DNA of 64,000 nucleotides from Saksenaea vasiformis B4078 (Eukaryota > Mucoromycota > Mucoromycetes > Mucorales > Saksenaeaceae). The stretch is from the NCBI GenBank assembly GCA_000697055.1, contig JNDT01002288.1, positions 49,236 to 113,235 of the forward strand, given 5' to 3'. Shown here in pieces: positions 12,201-24,069 of the stretch. Position 1 is the first letter of the stretch. Each line of letters starts with the position of its first letter. The notes under the pieces are model-generated. The model searched no databases. It was not told the origin of the DNA and saw only the letters and a program-made list of their open reading frames with translations. The position numbers and the translations under genes are program-made.

Positions 12201-13373
12201 ATTTGTCTCGTACGCATCAACCACCGTGTTTACTACACCAAGAAGCGGTAGTTTATCCAATAGCTGGAGTGTATCGGGGTATGGTATCCAGTCGAAAAGG
12301 AAATTTATGGACAAGATGTCAGTAGTAATCATTTCTGTAATGGTCTGCTGCGAAAGTCGCAAAAGTGGCTCAGTGTCGGGTTTGTCAGCAATCGACGCAT
12401 TGCCGTTGAATAAACCAAGCCTGAATGGAGCTGGAGGCCGCAAACGTTGGATGATGGATGGTGGGTATTCGTACGGAGGTTTACATTCTGTTATATTCAA
12501 AAGACAGCGTATCGCTGCGCTAATAAGAGCAGAATCCACTTGGGTCGACCAGTTTGAAAAAAAGGATCTTAATCCACGGAACGTGTTCGCCTTCAGGAGA
12601 CAGTAAGTGACGATACGGATATGTGCTGTGTGCAACGTAAATGACGTATCTGACGTGTGAATAGAGCTATATGTCGAGGGATCCAAAATGATCGCAAGAA
12701 GTTGCATTGGTGCTGCTATCTCCGCAAACTTTCCTTCACTGTCAGCCACTTCATTAGTAAGCATCCGATGCCAAATCAAATCAAAACAAACATACCGTGT
12801 GTATCCAATGATCATTGGAACTAACACCTTGCGTACTAACAAGGCAACCTGCCATAGCTGTAAATCCAGTGCCTCCAGGTCTCGGTCAACGAACAGAAGC
12901 GTGAATACCGCCCTATTTGTTCCCGAATCTTGGCTTATCAAGAGGTTGCAAAGCTCAGCAACAAACATGTCATCCACGACCTTCGTCATTGGCGCCTGGT
13001 AGAAGAGCAAAAGTCTACGTATGCACTGCGCTACCGTATCCGCTATTCGACTGGTATCCGCTACGTTGTCAGTAAGGGCCGCAAATTGTTGTTTAAACGC
13101 TGCACGTTCGTGATCACGGATAACAGCTGCTTCTTTTCGGCCACGATAGAACGACTATTATAGGGCAGCTGTCAGCAAGGGAGTGATGGAAGAACGACGA
13201 TGGAGACTGACCTGGATCTGTAGTGCACTCTTCATTCTCAACCGCTCTTGCTCTCGCGCTCTCCGTTCACGTTGCGCTTTCTCCAAAAGACTCTTCTTAT
13301 CATCGTAGGCTCTCACACCACCGAGATTAATGTTACGTTTAGGTTTGTAATTCCCTTCAAAGGTGAAATTCAT
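9300..13373 (-). CDS. HUL5: HECT-type E3 ubiquitin ligase, Hul5/UBE3C family
   Basis: Hul5/UBE3C extends ubiquitin chains on proteasome-bound substrates. The N-terminus ([20 protein letters not shown] followed by a basic [15 protein letters not shown] helix) is the hallmark of this family. The long helical middle lies at about 11.2-13.15 kb. The C-terminal HECT lobe occupies about 9.3-11.0 kb and ends with [16 protein letters not shown], whose Cys is the ubiquitin-thioester residue. At least eight introns are present; one carries a GAA microsatellite (10251-10273) and another a TA run near 9650. Exon 1 (13373 to about 13212) ends at ALQIQ and continues at about 13154 with SFYRGRKEA. The start ATG at 13373 is supported by the conserved N-terminus. 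It is transcribed divergently from TSR3. Confidence 0.88.
10251..10273. repeat. GAA microsatellite in a HUL5 intron
   Basis: Seven to eight uninterrupted GAA units lie inside an intron of the HECT ligase gene. Confidence 0.85.
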
Positions 13374-13535
13374 GGATGATCTAAATGGTTCAAGCAGCCG
13401 TTGCGTGTACAGTCACCGACATTTTTAAAGGCATGGATTCGGACATTAAAATGTAGGACCCGCCAAAGCGAAACTTTTATTATTTTCTTCACCCGAGAGA
13501 GAATCTGCAATCGGTGTTCCAGAAACCTTCGCACC
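13374..13535. promoter_or_regulatory. shared divergent promoter, HUL5 / TSR3
   Basis: The start codons of HUL5 (minus) and TSR3 (plus) are only 162 bp apart, so both promoters must fit here. No clear TATA box is visible, as expected for housekeeping genes. Confidence 0.6.
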
Positions 13536-14791
13536 ATGGGAAAGAAAAATGCAACTTCACGCGGTCACTCTACGTAAAATAAACGATTTCATTTCTGACA
13601 TGAGCGAGCATATAACTGACATGAGTTTGTTAAAGGAACCGATCGCGTTACGATCGCTACGCTCCTCCCGAAGCTGGAGACAATGAAGGTACTCATTTAG
13701 ACACCACTACCTTGAGAAACTCATAGTACGACAACCATAGGTATGGAAGATAGTGAATCCAGCATTCCTATGCCTGTCGCTATGTGGGTATGTCTATGCA
13801 CCTTGAGAACAACAAAGCAAACATTAAATGTAAAATGAAAGGACTTTAAGCACTGTGATCCGAAACGATGCTCGGGAGTAAAGTTGGCACGTTGTCATAT
13901 GCTGAAAACACTTAAGCTGAGCCAAAGATTTCGTGGTATTGTTGCAAGGTACTTACCTATCAATCAACGCTTGTTTCTAAATTTTGCTTACCTGTTGTTA
14001 GTCCAGTGGGCGAGAAAGCGGTATCACCTGCGGATCGAACCATCGTAGAAATGTATGGTGCTGCAGTCGTTGATTGTTCATGGGCAAGGATCGATGAAGT
14101 TCCGTTTTCAAAAATCAGAGGCCCATCCGATCGGTTGTGTACGTTTGTGATTAATGTCTGAGCTGATATCCTCACACATGAACAATAGTGCCTTATTTGG
14201 TAGCCACAAACCCGGTTAATTATGGAAAGCCATGGAAATTGAACTGTGCCGAGGCGTTGGCTGCTATCTTCTATATAACAGGTAACTTATACGAAGCAAT
14301 CGGACCGTATATCCAACCATGAAATAGGTTTCCCCGAACATGGCGAGGCATTGCTGGCTAAGTTTAAATGGGGTCATGCGTTTAAGAAGGTCAACGGGTA
14401 AGTCTATTCACGCTCATTGAATAAACTAAATAGCAATACTAGAGGTCTACTGTCGAGATATGCCAAGTGCAAGGATTCTACGGAAGTAGTCGCTGTTCAA
14501 AATGAATATCTAAAGCAGCTAGAAGAAGATGATCGTCGCAAAAATGAAGAATCGAAAGCCAACACAGGGGAGCTCCCAGAGGACAGTGATGACGATGATT
14601 TGCTGTTTCATAATACAAATCGGTCTACTGCATTCACTGCATTTGATGAAGATGACAGCGAAGAAGACAGTGAGGAGGAGAGTGAAGAGGACAGCGAAGA
14701 GGACGACGACGATGGATCTGAGGAAGATAGATCAGAAGATGAAACAAGCTCTCAACTTCGCAACAAATTAGAAAAAGCCTGTATTTATTAG
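13536..14791 (+). CDS. TSR3: 18S rRNA aminocarboxypropyltransferase Tsr3 (300 aa)
   Basis: Tsr3 adds the acp group to the hypermodified pseudouridine of 18S rRNA during late 40S maturation in the cytoplasm. Eight exons (13536-13573, 13636-13688, 13741-13787, 13842-13948, 14002-14138, 14189-14281, 14328-14397, 14434-14791) sum to 903 nt with all phases matching. Diagnostic blocks are [63 protein letters not shown], and [15 protein letters not shown]. The tail after about residue 215 is highly acidic (Asp/Glu/Ser), as in other Tsr3 proteins. The gene is easy to miss because its exons are 38-137 nt. The last intron is only 36 nt. Confidence 0.93.
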
Positions 14792-16755
14792 ATTGTCTAT
14801 AATGCACAACATTATGTCAGAAAACTTACATATGTAAAATGGTGGCAACCGCAATCCCATTTTGGGCAGCCGTAATGCTAAGGACATTGAACGCTATCGG
14901 TATCATCCAAAGCTACTGTCTTTGCACGATTTGACCAAATCTTTTCATCAGCAATATAAGGTTAAAGCTTCAATGTCATTATAGAATTCTTTGATGCGAT
15001 TTATTAGGTCAAATAAAATCAACGCTTCTCTTCCCTTAACACGACAATACGATAACATAGAATAATCCTACTAACAGATCTCTTGGCAGCCATATCTTGC
15101 ACAACGATATACGCCGACGAGGACGACTCAGTGAGGCAGGTCGGGAATCCAACTGCTCCCCCTGTTCCATGTAGCCGTACATTCAACCAGCCGAATATTT
15201 CTGCTGGCGTTCACATCTCTGTTCCACAGCTGGGTAGCAAGTTAAATAAATATATATAGCTTTCTCCCTCAATGCATAACAGACGTGGTTCATGGCGAAG
15301 GCATTGCTTCACAGGATATACGTCACTACGCCAATTGTTCAACTCTAAAATGACACCGTTCAATCAGTAATTTTGTACGGTATAAGAATGTTTACCAATT
15401 GGCACCTTCTCTGGACACTCGGACGTTCAATGTATTGCGTGCCCGTCTTCATCTAAACGATAGCGCTTTTTGCCACTATCGGTCTTCAAACGGAGCATCT
15501 TGGTGCTGTGTTAGATATAGAACTATCAGTGACAGTAGCTTTAAAGGGAAAACGTTACCTATGTTCACAACGCTGTGTTGAAACACGCAGTTGTCCTGTT
15601 TCGTGCTCGCACTCTGAGCACGCTTTACTAGTCTTGTATTCATCGACTAGTACAGTAGCACAACAGCTTTCTGTGCTAGCACCCGTCGGAATTTCGGTTG
15701 ATTAAAGAAAGACAATTATACGGCAAACGGAATTTTGAACATAGTTGCCTTTATCGGCACAGGGGCGTGCTCCTTCACGGGTTTCAAGTCAGCACCACCA
15801 AAGGCAACTCTGAGAAAGAAAATCAATACAATGCAGATTAATGCCACTTTACATGGTTCTCATTTCGGTTTGCATAATGACCAAGCGTCAGAAATAATTG
15901 ACAACTTTGTAGCAGTAAGCACTTGTTCTGAACGGTACAGTCACTGTATGATGTTTCATCACTTAAGGATATGTATCCAGAGTCAAAGTAGTAATAAGCT
16001 CGGAATGAAGCAGCACGCATGGAGACCTTTAACTCTCAGTATCACTGAAAGGTGTATAATTGGACATACGGATATAACGATCCTACGATTGAGTTCAACT
16101 AGAAATAAAAGATACTCTTCGTCTAGAGTACCAGTCGGAGCGCGTGGATAGGGTTGTCAGTTCCTGCGAAAAAAAAAAGAAAAAAAATCGAGAACAACGA
16201 TGTTTCAGCTTTTCTGCTCCTGTCCCTGATTAGAAGCGGGACAAAAGTAATGAACTGTACTTGTAGCGCTGACAGAACACTCTTCTCCCCGTACCTCTTC
16301 CAATCAAATAAAAAAACTTCTTCAGACCCGACCACAGACACAATCGCATTAACTGAGATTCGTAACCGGCTCCAAAGTCCATAGATGGGAATAACGATAG
16401 AAGAACGTTATCTGACGTTTCAGACCAAAACCAAGTTTCACCAGCCTCCCTTTTCTTTGCCATTCTATCTGCTTCTACTATCCCCCATAACAGATCTACA
16501 CCGTAGAAGTCCAAACAAAAGGCGCCAATCTGAACTTGTATCCGCAAAGGTCACTAACTCACTACAGTCATATAAATATATAGTGATAACTAGAGGTAGA
16601 ACAGCATTTATTTGAGTGATGCAGTTCCTGCTCTCAAAAAGACCAAAAAAATCAATTATCTGAGACATGCTACCCGGGTCTATTTTGCGGAGTATTGTAA
16701 TTCCATAAGAAAACGCTTAAGAGAGGAATGAACTCATAGGATGTTGTTTTCAGCA
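14792..16755. other. gene-free stretch, unassigned frames
   Basis: No gene recognised. Protein-like but fragmentary frames occur at 15065-15240, 15399-15581, 15508-15705 and 15735-16151. None carries a motif I know and they do not join cleanly, so they may be decayed mobile-element DNA. Minus frames at 16230-16547 are equally unrecognised. Confidence 0.35.
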
Positions 16756-17466
16756 CCATGGTGTGGAATAAGCTTTCTGAACAGCAATGCATTTCTCTGT
16801 TAAAGCCGTTAGAAGATAATGGAACGGCTTCCTCGATCATTGTACCAAGAATACGGCGCCGGGGGCGTTCCCCGCAACTATTTTTTCTGACTTCTCCACG
16901 TGCAAGGAGAGCTCGGATGAACTCTTGCGGATAGTTTCGAAAGCTTTCCCTGAAATAACGGGATCACTTTACACAGACGTCAAACCACGTCAAAGCCATC
17001 AAAGAAGGACTATGGTTCAACGATGGAATGAAGATTATCGGTGTCGATGCATTGAATAGCTCTTCGGAAGTAGAGCGGTTGCGCTTAACGAACCTACCCT
17101 TGTTACCGAAAGCAGACTTGCACCAAGTTCTCAAAGAAAGTCTTTCCAGATTCGGTGAATTACTAGATGTCGGAATAACAAAACATGTCCTATCTGGTGC
17201 ATACATTGGTCTCAGGTATGCAGTGATAAATACAGTCAAAGGGAACTTAGCGCATAAGATTCCTTGGAACAACAACCAAAGGGAGTTCATTTACACGTGG
17301 TGGAACGGTATGCCACCTTTCTGTCGCAGTTGTCACGAAACCAGAGGCCACGAGAAGCACTGTACTCAAACACCAAGGATGAACCTTGAATGTTGGATAT
17401 GCGGTCAGCGGGGGCACATACAGAGTGTTGTGTCCAACAACTCAATGCTACACAACAGCTCCTAAT
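16756..17466 (+). pseudogene. decayed retrotransposon ORF1 with CCHC knuckles
   Basis: A frame at 17028-17465 ends with two adjacent zinc knuckles. The first is Cys-x2-Cys-x5-His-x3-Cys (FCRSCHETRGHEKHC). The second begins CWICGQRGH but lacks its last Cys (replaced by Val), followed by a stop. Upstream, 16756-17030 continues the same protein in other frames (NYFFSDF, ESSDELLRIVSKAFPEITGSLYTDV), so at least one frameshift is present. The order (helical N-terminus, RRM-like middle, paired knuckles) matches ORF1/gag-like proteins of non-LTR elements. No reverse transcriptase follows, so this is a 5' fragment. Confidence 0.6.
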
Positions 17467-17713
17467 AAGTGTTATCACACATCACTCCGCCTCCTTCGGT
17501 TATCTAGAGGAGTTTTTAGTGAAATAGTTCCTCGTTCTTTTTCACAAGAATAAACAGTACACCGAGTCTCACGAACTTCACCGTTTCGATTTCGTTAGAT
17601 AACCGACATTATACAATGAGATTGCTCTCACAAAAATGGGAGAATATCATGTAACAAAGCAAGATTTTGTTTGACAATAAAAGTTGTCTCTTTGTTTGCT
17701 ACTTGCTTGGCTA

Positions 17714-18972
17714 TTAAACGTTGTTCGCCTCCGCCCACCGGCGCACATGCAGATTAACGAGATTCATTGCATCTCTTCTGATAATATAATGATCCTCCGC
17801 GGCCCTTCTCATCACAGCCTGATATGAATATTAATCAATGTACATTGATAAGAACATACTTTGATCCCTTTGTGTCCATCTTTGAGAAAATTTCTCGGCT
17901 TCAGTTGCACTGTAGAGTGCCCTATTTTCCCCTCTTCCTTTCTCAGAAGGGATTGCTTGAAATTTCTTCTTTTTGAGGGTCCTGAGTATATAATAGGTTA
18001 AGCGATAGAAAAACGGTAGGTTTATTCTACCAGCTGAACCAGGAAGATCCACGGCAACTTTTCCAACTACAAGAAGATCGACAGCATCGTCATTGTCCTC
18101 AAGAACAGCCACAGCCAAAGTTGGTGAAGCTGATGAAGAAAGAGATTTATTCTTTTTTTTTAAAAAAAGAAACTTCTGCGAGGACACAAAAATCTAAAAA
18201 GAAAAATACGTACTGGGTTCACGCAGGTCCATTGGAGCCATGGCCTTCTCCTTTCCTCTTCGGGAACTCGCATCAGTGACAGCTTACGAGAGAAAATCAG
18301 TCAAATTGCTCCACAGTAATACAGCGGTAAGGACCTACGTGCGGTTCGGTGACTCTCCAAGAGTATCGCCTCATGCGATCCATCATCATCAAATGTAACA
18401 GCGGACGAAGCTAACATACAAAATAGAAAATACCGTAAGTACGTATGGAGAAACCCGATTAAGACGATAGGTACATGGTTCGCACAACTCTGTCGGCTCT
18501 GTAGCCTTCTCTTTCCCTTTTCTTGAAGGGGCACCAGATGTAGCTTATGTAAAAAAGTTAATTGCTTCATAAATGACATTACAACGGCAGGACTTACGTG
18601 CAGCTCGTCGCCCCTTTAGGGCGATCGGCTCCTGAAAGTCATCGTCGCCAGAAGGGTCTACAACTGCGGCAGACGATGCTGATACATGGTATTACAAATA
18701 AAACCTGTAAGCATACAATACTCAAATAAAATGTTACAGTACATGGTCTGCACGGCTCTGTTGGCGTCTTGGCCTTCTCTTTCCCCTTCTTTGAAGGGGG
18801 CACCAGAGTCCACTTATGTAAGATAATCAGTGAAATTGCATCCGGAACAATATCGCAGTAGCGGAACCTTACATCTTGGTCTTTTACGCCTAAAGGGAAT
18901 CGGCGGTTGGAAGTCATCATCTTCCGATTGCCGCTCGGAGTCAGCTTTGCGTTTCTTTTTTTTCAGTGGCAT
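17714..18972 (-). CDS. unrecognised protein from triplicated exon pairs; one frame break
   Basis: Nine exons: 18972-18873, 18812-18743, 18678-18598, 18543-18475, 18410-18339, 18282-18214, 18129-18031, 17981-17860, 17818-17714. Exons 2-7 all start and end in phase 1 and have lengths divisible by three (69, 81, 69, 72, 69, 99), apart from one extra C in exon 2 (70 nt). With that base discounted the gene totals 786 nt (261 aa). It opens with a Lys-rich MPLKKKKRK, a likely nuclear localisation signal. Odd exons encode an acidic DDDF or DDDG block followed by basic Arg residues; even exons encode a Ser-Lys-Lys-Gly-Lys-Glu-Lys basic block followed by a Glu-Pro-rich end. The last two exons are basic and helical. 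No known domain. Inference: nuclear, intrinsically disordered. Confidence 0.65.
18214..18812 (-). repeat. tandem exon-intron duplication, period about 270 bp
   Basis: Three copies of an exon plus intron stand in tandem. The even exons at 18743-18812, 18475-18543 and 18214-18282 align over their full length, and the intervening odd exons (18598-18678, 18339-18410) also align. The introns share end sequences (for example GTACATGGT-type junctions and CTTATGTAA). The spacing between equivalent exons is about 261-269 bp. Confidence 0.8.
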
Positions 18973-20090
18973 GATGATGAAGAGGGGATTTTTAAGTTCC
19001 CGATCAACAAAAGCTAAAATACAATAGGTTTCACCTTCTTACAATCCCGCTCTCTTATTGTCCCTGTAGGTACGCTAACCAGCAAGACATGATTTGAATC
19101 AATGGTCCATTATCGTATTCATCATAATGACGTTAAAAAATAACTCACCTGAGTACTGAGACTTCGAAGGTACTGCTCTTTGCAGATATCTACAGGAATC
19201 TGAACGCTCATGAAATGCTTCATTATGTGAAACCGAGACTAGATTGATCAATCTTCTTCCCATATCTGCATGCTTACACTAGGTAAAATAAAAACTGCTC
19301 GGACAAGCAAACCTGGATGGTAGTTTAATCGGTTGTTGTTTTATCCTGAGATTAAACTTGGATTCAAGGATCGTTCCTTGAATAAGACCTTACGTTATTC
19401 TTGGACTACAGGATGGTCCTTAAATAGAGCTGATGATCCTTTAATACTCATTTAATTCAAGGATTCTCAGCCTTATTTTTCCCGTAGTGATAATTAATGT
19501 GCTTCTACAGAGCAGAAGGCGTTGAGAAGTCCTTGGATCTAATATCTTATTAGAAATTTCTTTGATCTGCACCGTCAAAGTCAGATTAGCTGTAACACAT
19601 AACCATGAGTAGTAGGATATGCTTTACTTCACTATTTGTCACTTTATGCTCTTTAGTGGTTAACTAACAAAAATCCATCCTAACGAGATGTGTTTAGTGT
19701 GGATGGATCCTAACGGAACGCATTCAGTAGGGATCGATCCACACTGAATTTTATTTACAAGTATTTTCCTACAAGCGACTTTCACCAAGAACCTTTTTCT
19801 ACAAACTGCTTCTTTCTACAAGAATTTTGCTATCAAATACCTTCCCACAATAAAAATTCTCATGCAACAACATCTTCTGGACGCAAACGTTTCCCTACAA
19901 GACATCTTAGGATTAGGCAGTTAAAAACCTGCGTTGTCGAAAGTTCAAACACCTCTTGCTCGGTGGTAATTTAAGCGGATCCCCGACCGGCGGCGCAGCT
20001 CGAAATTTTCTTCGCAACGTCATCATTTTTTTCAATGGATTTTAGGGATTTGGGGAACTTAACTCACTTTTTAACACGATTCAGAAAACG
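18973..20090. other. intergenic, no gene assigned
   Basis: No gene recognised. It holds an AT-rich segment with repeated AAGGAT/TTCAAGGAT words (19370-19470), the inverted repeat listed separately, and the 5' region of CWC22. Confidence 0.45.
19696..19745. repeat. 15-bp inverted repeat, 20-bp loop
   Basis: AGTGTGGATGGATCC (19696-19710) and GGATCGATCCACACT (19731-19745) are inverted with one mismatch, around a 20-base spacer. A neighbouring direct repeat (ATCCTAACG, near 19677 and 19707) surrounds the left arm. It could be a small foldback or MITE-like remnant. Confidence 0.55.
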
Positions 20091-21967
20091 ATGGCTCAGC
20101 ACGATCAGGAAGACGAAGGACATGTTGTCAAGCGACAGAAGCTTGATCCAGTCAAAGAGATGGAAAAAATGCAGCTCACCACCCGTGCTGGAGGTGCCTA
20201 TATTCCTCCACACAGGCTGCGACAGATGCAACAAAGTGTGACTGACAAGTCAAGCGATCAGTATCAACGCATTACATGGGAAGCGCTCAAGAAATCGATC
20301 AACGGTTTAATCAACAAGGTCAACACGACAAATATCAAAATGATTGTACCTGAGCTGTTTGGCGAAAATCTTGTGCGTGGTCGAGGTCTTTTCTGTCGAA
20401 GCATTATGAAAGCGCAGAGCGCGAGTTTGCCTTTCACATCAGTATACGCAGCTGTCGCCGCAGTAATCAATAGCAAGTTACCATCCGTTGGTGCGCTGCT
20501 TTTATCACGACTGGTTGTCCAATTCAGGCGAGCATTCCGTCGTAATGACAAGGTAAGGAAGCACCCACGTAGAGAAACATTTCTGACATTTTTCGGCAAA
20601 GACCGTATGCTTAGCTGTATCTACCTTCATTGCACATCTCACCAATCAACTCGTTGCACATGAGATTCTTGCTTTACAAATGCTGGCGTTATTATTGGAA
20701 CGACCAACCGATGATTCAGTAGAAATTGCGGTCGGTTTCATTCGTGAAGTGGGTGCACATCTTGCCAACGTTTCGCCGAAACCAAACAACGCCATTTTTG
20801 ACCGATTCCGAGCTATTTTGCATGAAGGCGAGATTGACAAGCGTGTGCAGTACATGATTGAGGTGTTGTTCCAAGTCCGCAAGGACAAATACAAGGACAA
20901 TCAACCCGTCATGCAGGAACTGGATCTCGTGGAGGAGGATGATCAGATTACGCACTATATCGGTCTTGATGACGAGGATTTAGAAGTGGAAGAAGGATTG
21001 AATATTTTCAAATACGACCCCAACTATCAAGAGAACGAGCAAAAATATGCACAAATTAAGACCGAAATTCTCGGCGACGAGTCAGAGGAGGAATCGGAAA
21101 GCGGATCCGAAGAAAGTGAGGAGAGTGAAAGTGAAAGTGAAGATGAAGAAGAGAAACGAAACGAGATTCAAGATATGACCAACGCTGATGTGATTGCACT
21201 TCGAAGAACAATCTATCTGACCGTCATGTCGAGCGTTAACTACGAAGAATGCTGTCATAAATTGATGAAACTAGATATACGCGAAGGACAAGAGGTATGG
21301 TGTTTTGAACCAAACGAAAAAAAAAGAAGGTTAGATTGGTTACTGACTTCTCTTTGTTATTTAGATCGAATTATGTAACATGATTATCGAATGTTGTTCA
21401 CAAGAACGCACTTTCCTCAAGTTCTACGGGTTTATGGCTGAACGATTCTGCAAGATCAACCAAGTATGGGTCGACAATTTCGTACTGGCTTTCAACGAGG
21501 TGTACGAAACCATCCATCGATACGAAACCAACCGTCTGCGAAATATCGCAAAACTTTTTGGACATCTCTTTTATACAGACTCATTGGCATGGACATGCTT
21601 CTCTATCATACGTTTAACCGAAGACGACACCACCTCTGCTTCGCGTATTTTTATCAAAATCTTGTTCCAGGAAATCAGTGAATTCCTTGGATTGAAGACA
21701 TTGAAAGAACGCCTGGCAGATCCTGATATGGCGGAGTACTTTGCCAACATGTTTCCCAAAGACAATCCAAAGAACACGCGCTTTGCCATCAATTTCTGGA
21801 CCAGTATTGGTTTGGGTGCCATTACAGAAGATCTACGTGAATGGTTACGCACAGCACCTACACAAATCATGCGACAACGCCGCGAAAGCGTATCAAGTGA
21901 CAGCAGTGATGAATCATCTTCGGAAGATGATTCAAGCGATACTTCTGGATCAGAAAGTTCGTCATAG
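20091..21967 (+). CDS. CWC22: pre-mRNA splicing factor Cwc22 (585 aa)
   Basis: Cwc22 is a spliceosome component needed before the first catalytic step; in organisms with an exon junction complex it also delivers eIF4A3. Exons 20091-20552, 20602-21294 and 21365-21967 total 1758 nt in frame. The N-terminus has the conserved [14 protein letters not shown] segment. The MIF4G domain (about 60-240) includes [35 protein letters not shown] and TNQLVAHEI. An acidic Ser/Glu linker (about 325-360) precedes the MA3 domain (about 365-500), with [22 protein letters not shown] and [10 protein letters not shown]. The tail is Ser/Asp-rich. The start is the ATG preceding the conserved N-terminus. It converges on PAAF1, with 273 bp between stop codons. 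Confidence 0.95.
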
Positions 21968-22240
21968 TTCTCATAATAATAATAAAAATCGCTAATTATG
22001 CATTGTCAGATCTAATTCCACAACTTTAGAATTTGTTTCCTTTTTGAAAGAAAGAAAAGTTGAATTGATGGACAGCAACCAAGATCTCGCTTTTTTATGC
22101 TATTTATTTTTTACTTTTTCAAACAGGATAGTCAATGATTCAGGTTCACCCTGCTACTGGATTTGGTCAATGATCCAAAACGGCACAAAAGGTGTTTCCG
22201 CAAAGATACCAAAATGATGTAGTTGCTTATCTCCCTTTTG

Positions 22241-24058
22241 CTAGTATACTCTTACACTGCCATCTCTAGCACACGATACTATCTGTTTATACTCTGTGCC
22301 TTGAGTGCGTGATTGTCTCAAGGCATAGATAGGCTCCAACTCGTTGCCTGTGTATTCTACTTCTACTTTTACCGTTCTAGAACTTAGAACGGTATGGATG
22401 GGATTTGTCTGATAGAGACTTCCATCCCCTGCAACAACGGTTACTCGCTGAAAAATCGCTCTATGGCAGCTTCACTTACCGTTTGCAACACATAGGACGA
22501 GCTCCCCGTTCTCGTTGAGCTTAAACAACAGATCTGTAACGCTATACGCGCTACGATGCCATTGGATTTTAGGTCCACTAAAAACCAGGTGAGTGGGAAT
22601 GTTTTCCTAGGTCCCAGCCTACCTCATGTCATCACATGTATATACGGAGACTACTCCCTTCGCGTCACCTGTCGCGATAATTTCAGATTCGGCATCATAG
22701 GCCAAAGCAGTTAATGATGTGTCTTTCGGTGCTGTGGAAAACAGCTATTCGGATTGTCAATACTTATGGGTCTTCGTTCTACAAGTCAGTACCTCTTCCT
22801 TCGTCCCCAAGTGGATTCCTCTTAATGTACCGTCTGCCAGTGCAGCAAACACTAGTTTATCGCCTGTTTCCACTTCTCGTTCATCTATTTCATTTTGTTA
22901 GCCAGTTCTTCCTTATTCAGGCAGAAATGCTTCGTTACCCAACTGTCCAGCCTCAAGATGCTTGTAAACAGCTGGTAAAGATGTCAGGACGGTCTTATTC
23001 ACCGGACATTTGTAACTAGCTACTTTGGCGATACAAGCTCCACTTCCACAGTTCCATAATCGAATCGTACCGTCTCGAGAAGAGCCTGTTGCGTCATCTC
23101 ACTTAGCAGTGTCATTACTAATTGAGGAACTTACTTAAAACGTTTCGTCCCCGGGAAATGATGGCAGTATCCGTGATAGCTTATTATGTTGGTCAGTTTC
23201 AAAAGCCAACTGCTTCAAAGTTATTCTTTTTTACCTGACGTATGGCCCGTCATTGTCACCGGATTACTACCATCGAGTGCAGACCAAATTTTCAGTCGAA
23301 AATCGGACGCGCCACTCAATAACACTAATCCATTGTTGATATAAACCCAAAGATACAATCCTGTTCCTATTTTCTTACCTTCGCTACTTGGAAAGAATCG
23401 AAGCGTTGTGATATCGCCGACATGGCCCTCAAGCACTCTCTTTTCGAAGAATAAGCTTCCTATTTTTCTTTTTTCGTTGCATCATCATCGTGAATCAACT
23501 TACCTTTGAGGTGTCACTCGGTTTGCCGATGATAATGCTCTTCGCGTCCCCAGCTGCATAGTACACACCATCAGGAGACACGTCCAATGCATGTATCTGC
23601 AGAGACAAGAAGTCAGCAAGTCGTATGGTAAACAGGTTACTGGTATGCAACTTGCAGGATTTTCTTCGGCAGGTCGAAACTCCGTCTTTGCAGCAACAAT
23701 AACCAAGGGTTCAATGTTTAATGTTTCACAGCTTGCTTTGAATGAACGCTATTGTCAACGGTTAGCCTTGTTAGAAGTAGCTGAGCACAAAAAAAAAAAC
23801 TTACAGAATTTATCCACACGGTCTGTACGCCGTCAAGTCCTTGCAATGTCTTGGGAGTAACAGATGCTTTGGCATGAACTGACTGCTCTCCTAATGGAAA
23901 CATGAGGACACGTAAACCATGCGAGACAAAAATAGCCTACCTTCACGGTAGCAAGAAATCCAGAATGATTCTTCTGGAATAGTATGTCCCATGACATCTT
24001 TAACAACTTGATCCCAGTCAGGTTGAACTGAAATGTAAGGTAGAAGCTGAGTGGTCAT
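22241..24058 (-). CDS. PAAF1: WD40 proteasome-assembly chaperone, PAAF1/Rpn14 family
   Basis: PAAF1/Rpn14 binds proteasomal ATPases and chaperones assembly of the 19S regulatory particle. The N-terminus (PYISVQPDWDQVVKDV, then FWISCYREG) matches the PAAF1 start. The WD40 propeller follows with MLEGHVGDITTLRFFPS, LLSGASDFRLKIWSALDGSNPVTMTGHTSG and, at the end, SCARDGSVRVY before the TAG at 22243-22241. The gene has about nine short exons; the splice from the start exon into the GEQSVHAKASVTPKTLQG exon at about 23903 is clear, while several middle exons (22.5-23.2 kb) are placed by homology only. The ATG at 24058 is preceded by a 49-codon upstream frame (separate entry). Confidence 0.85.
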
Positions 24059-24069
24059 GATCACGCAAG

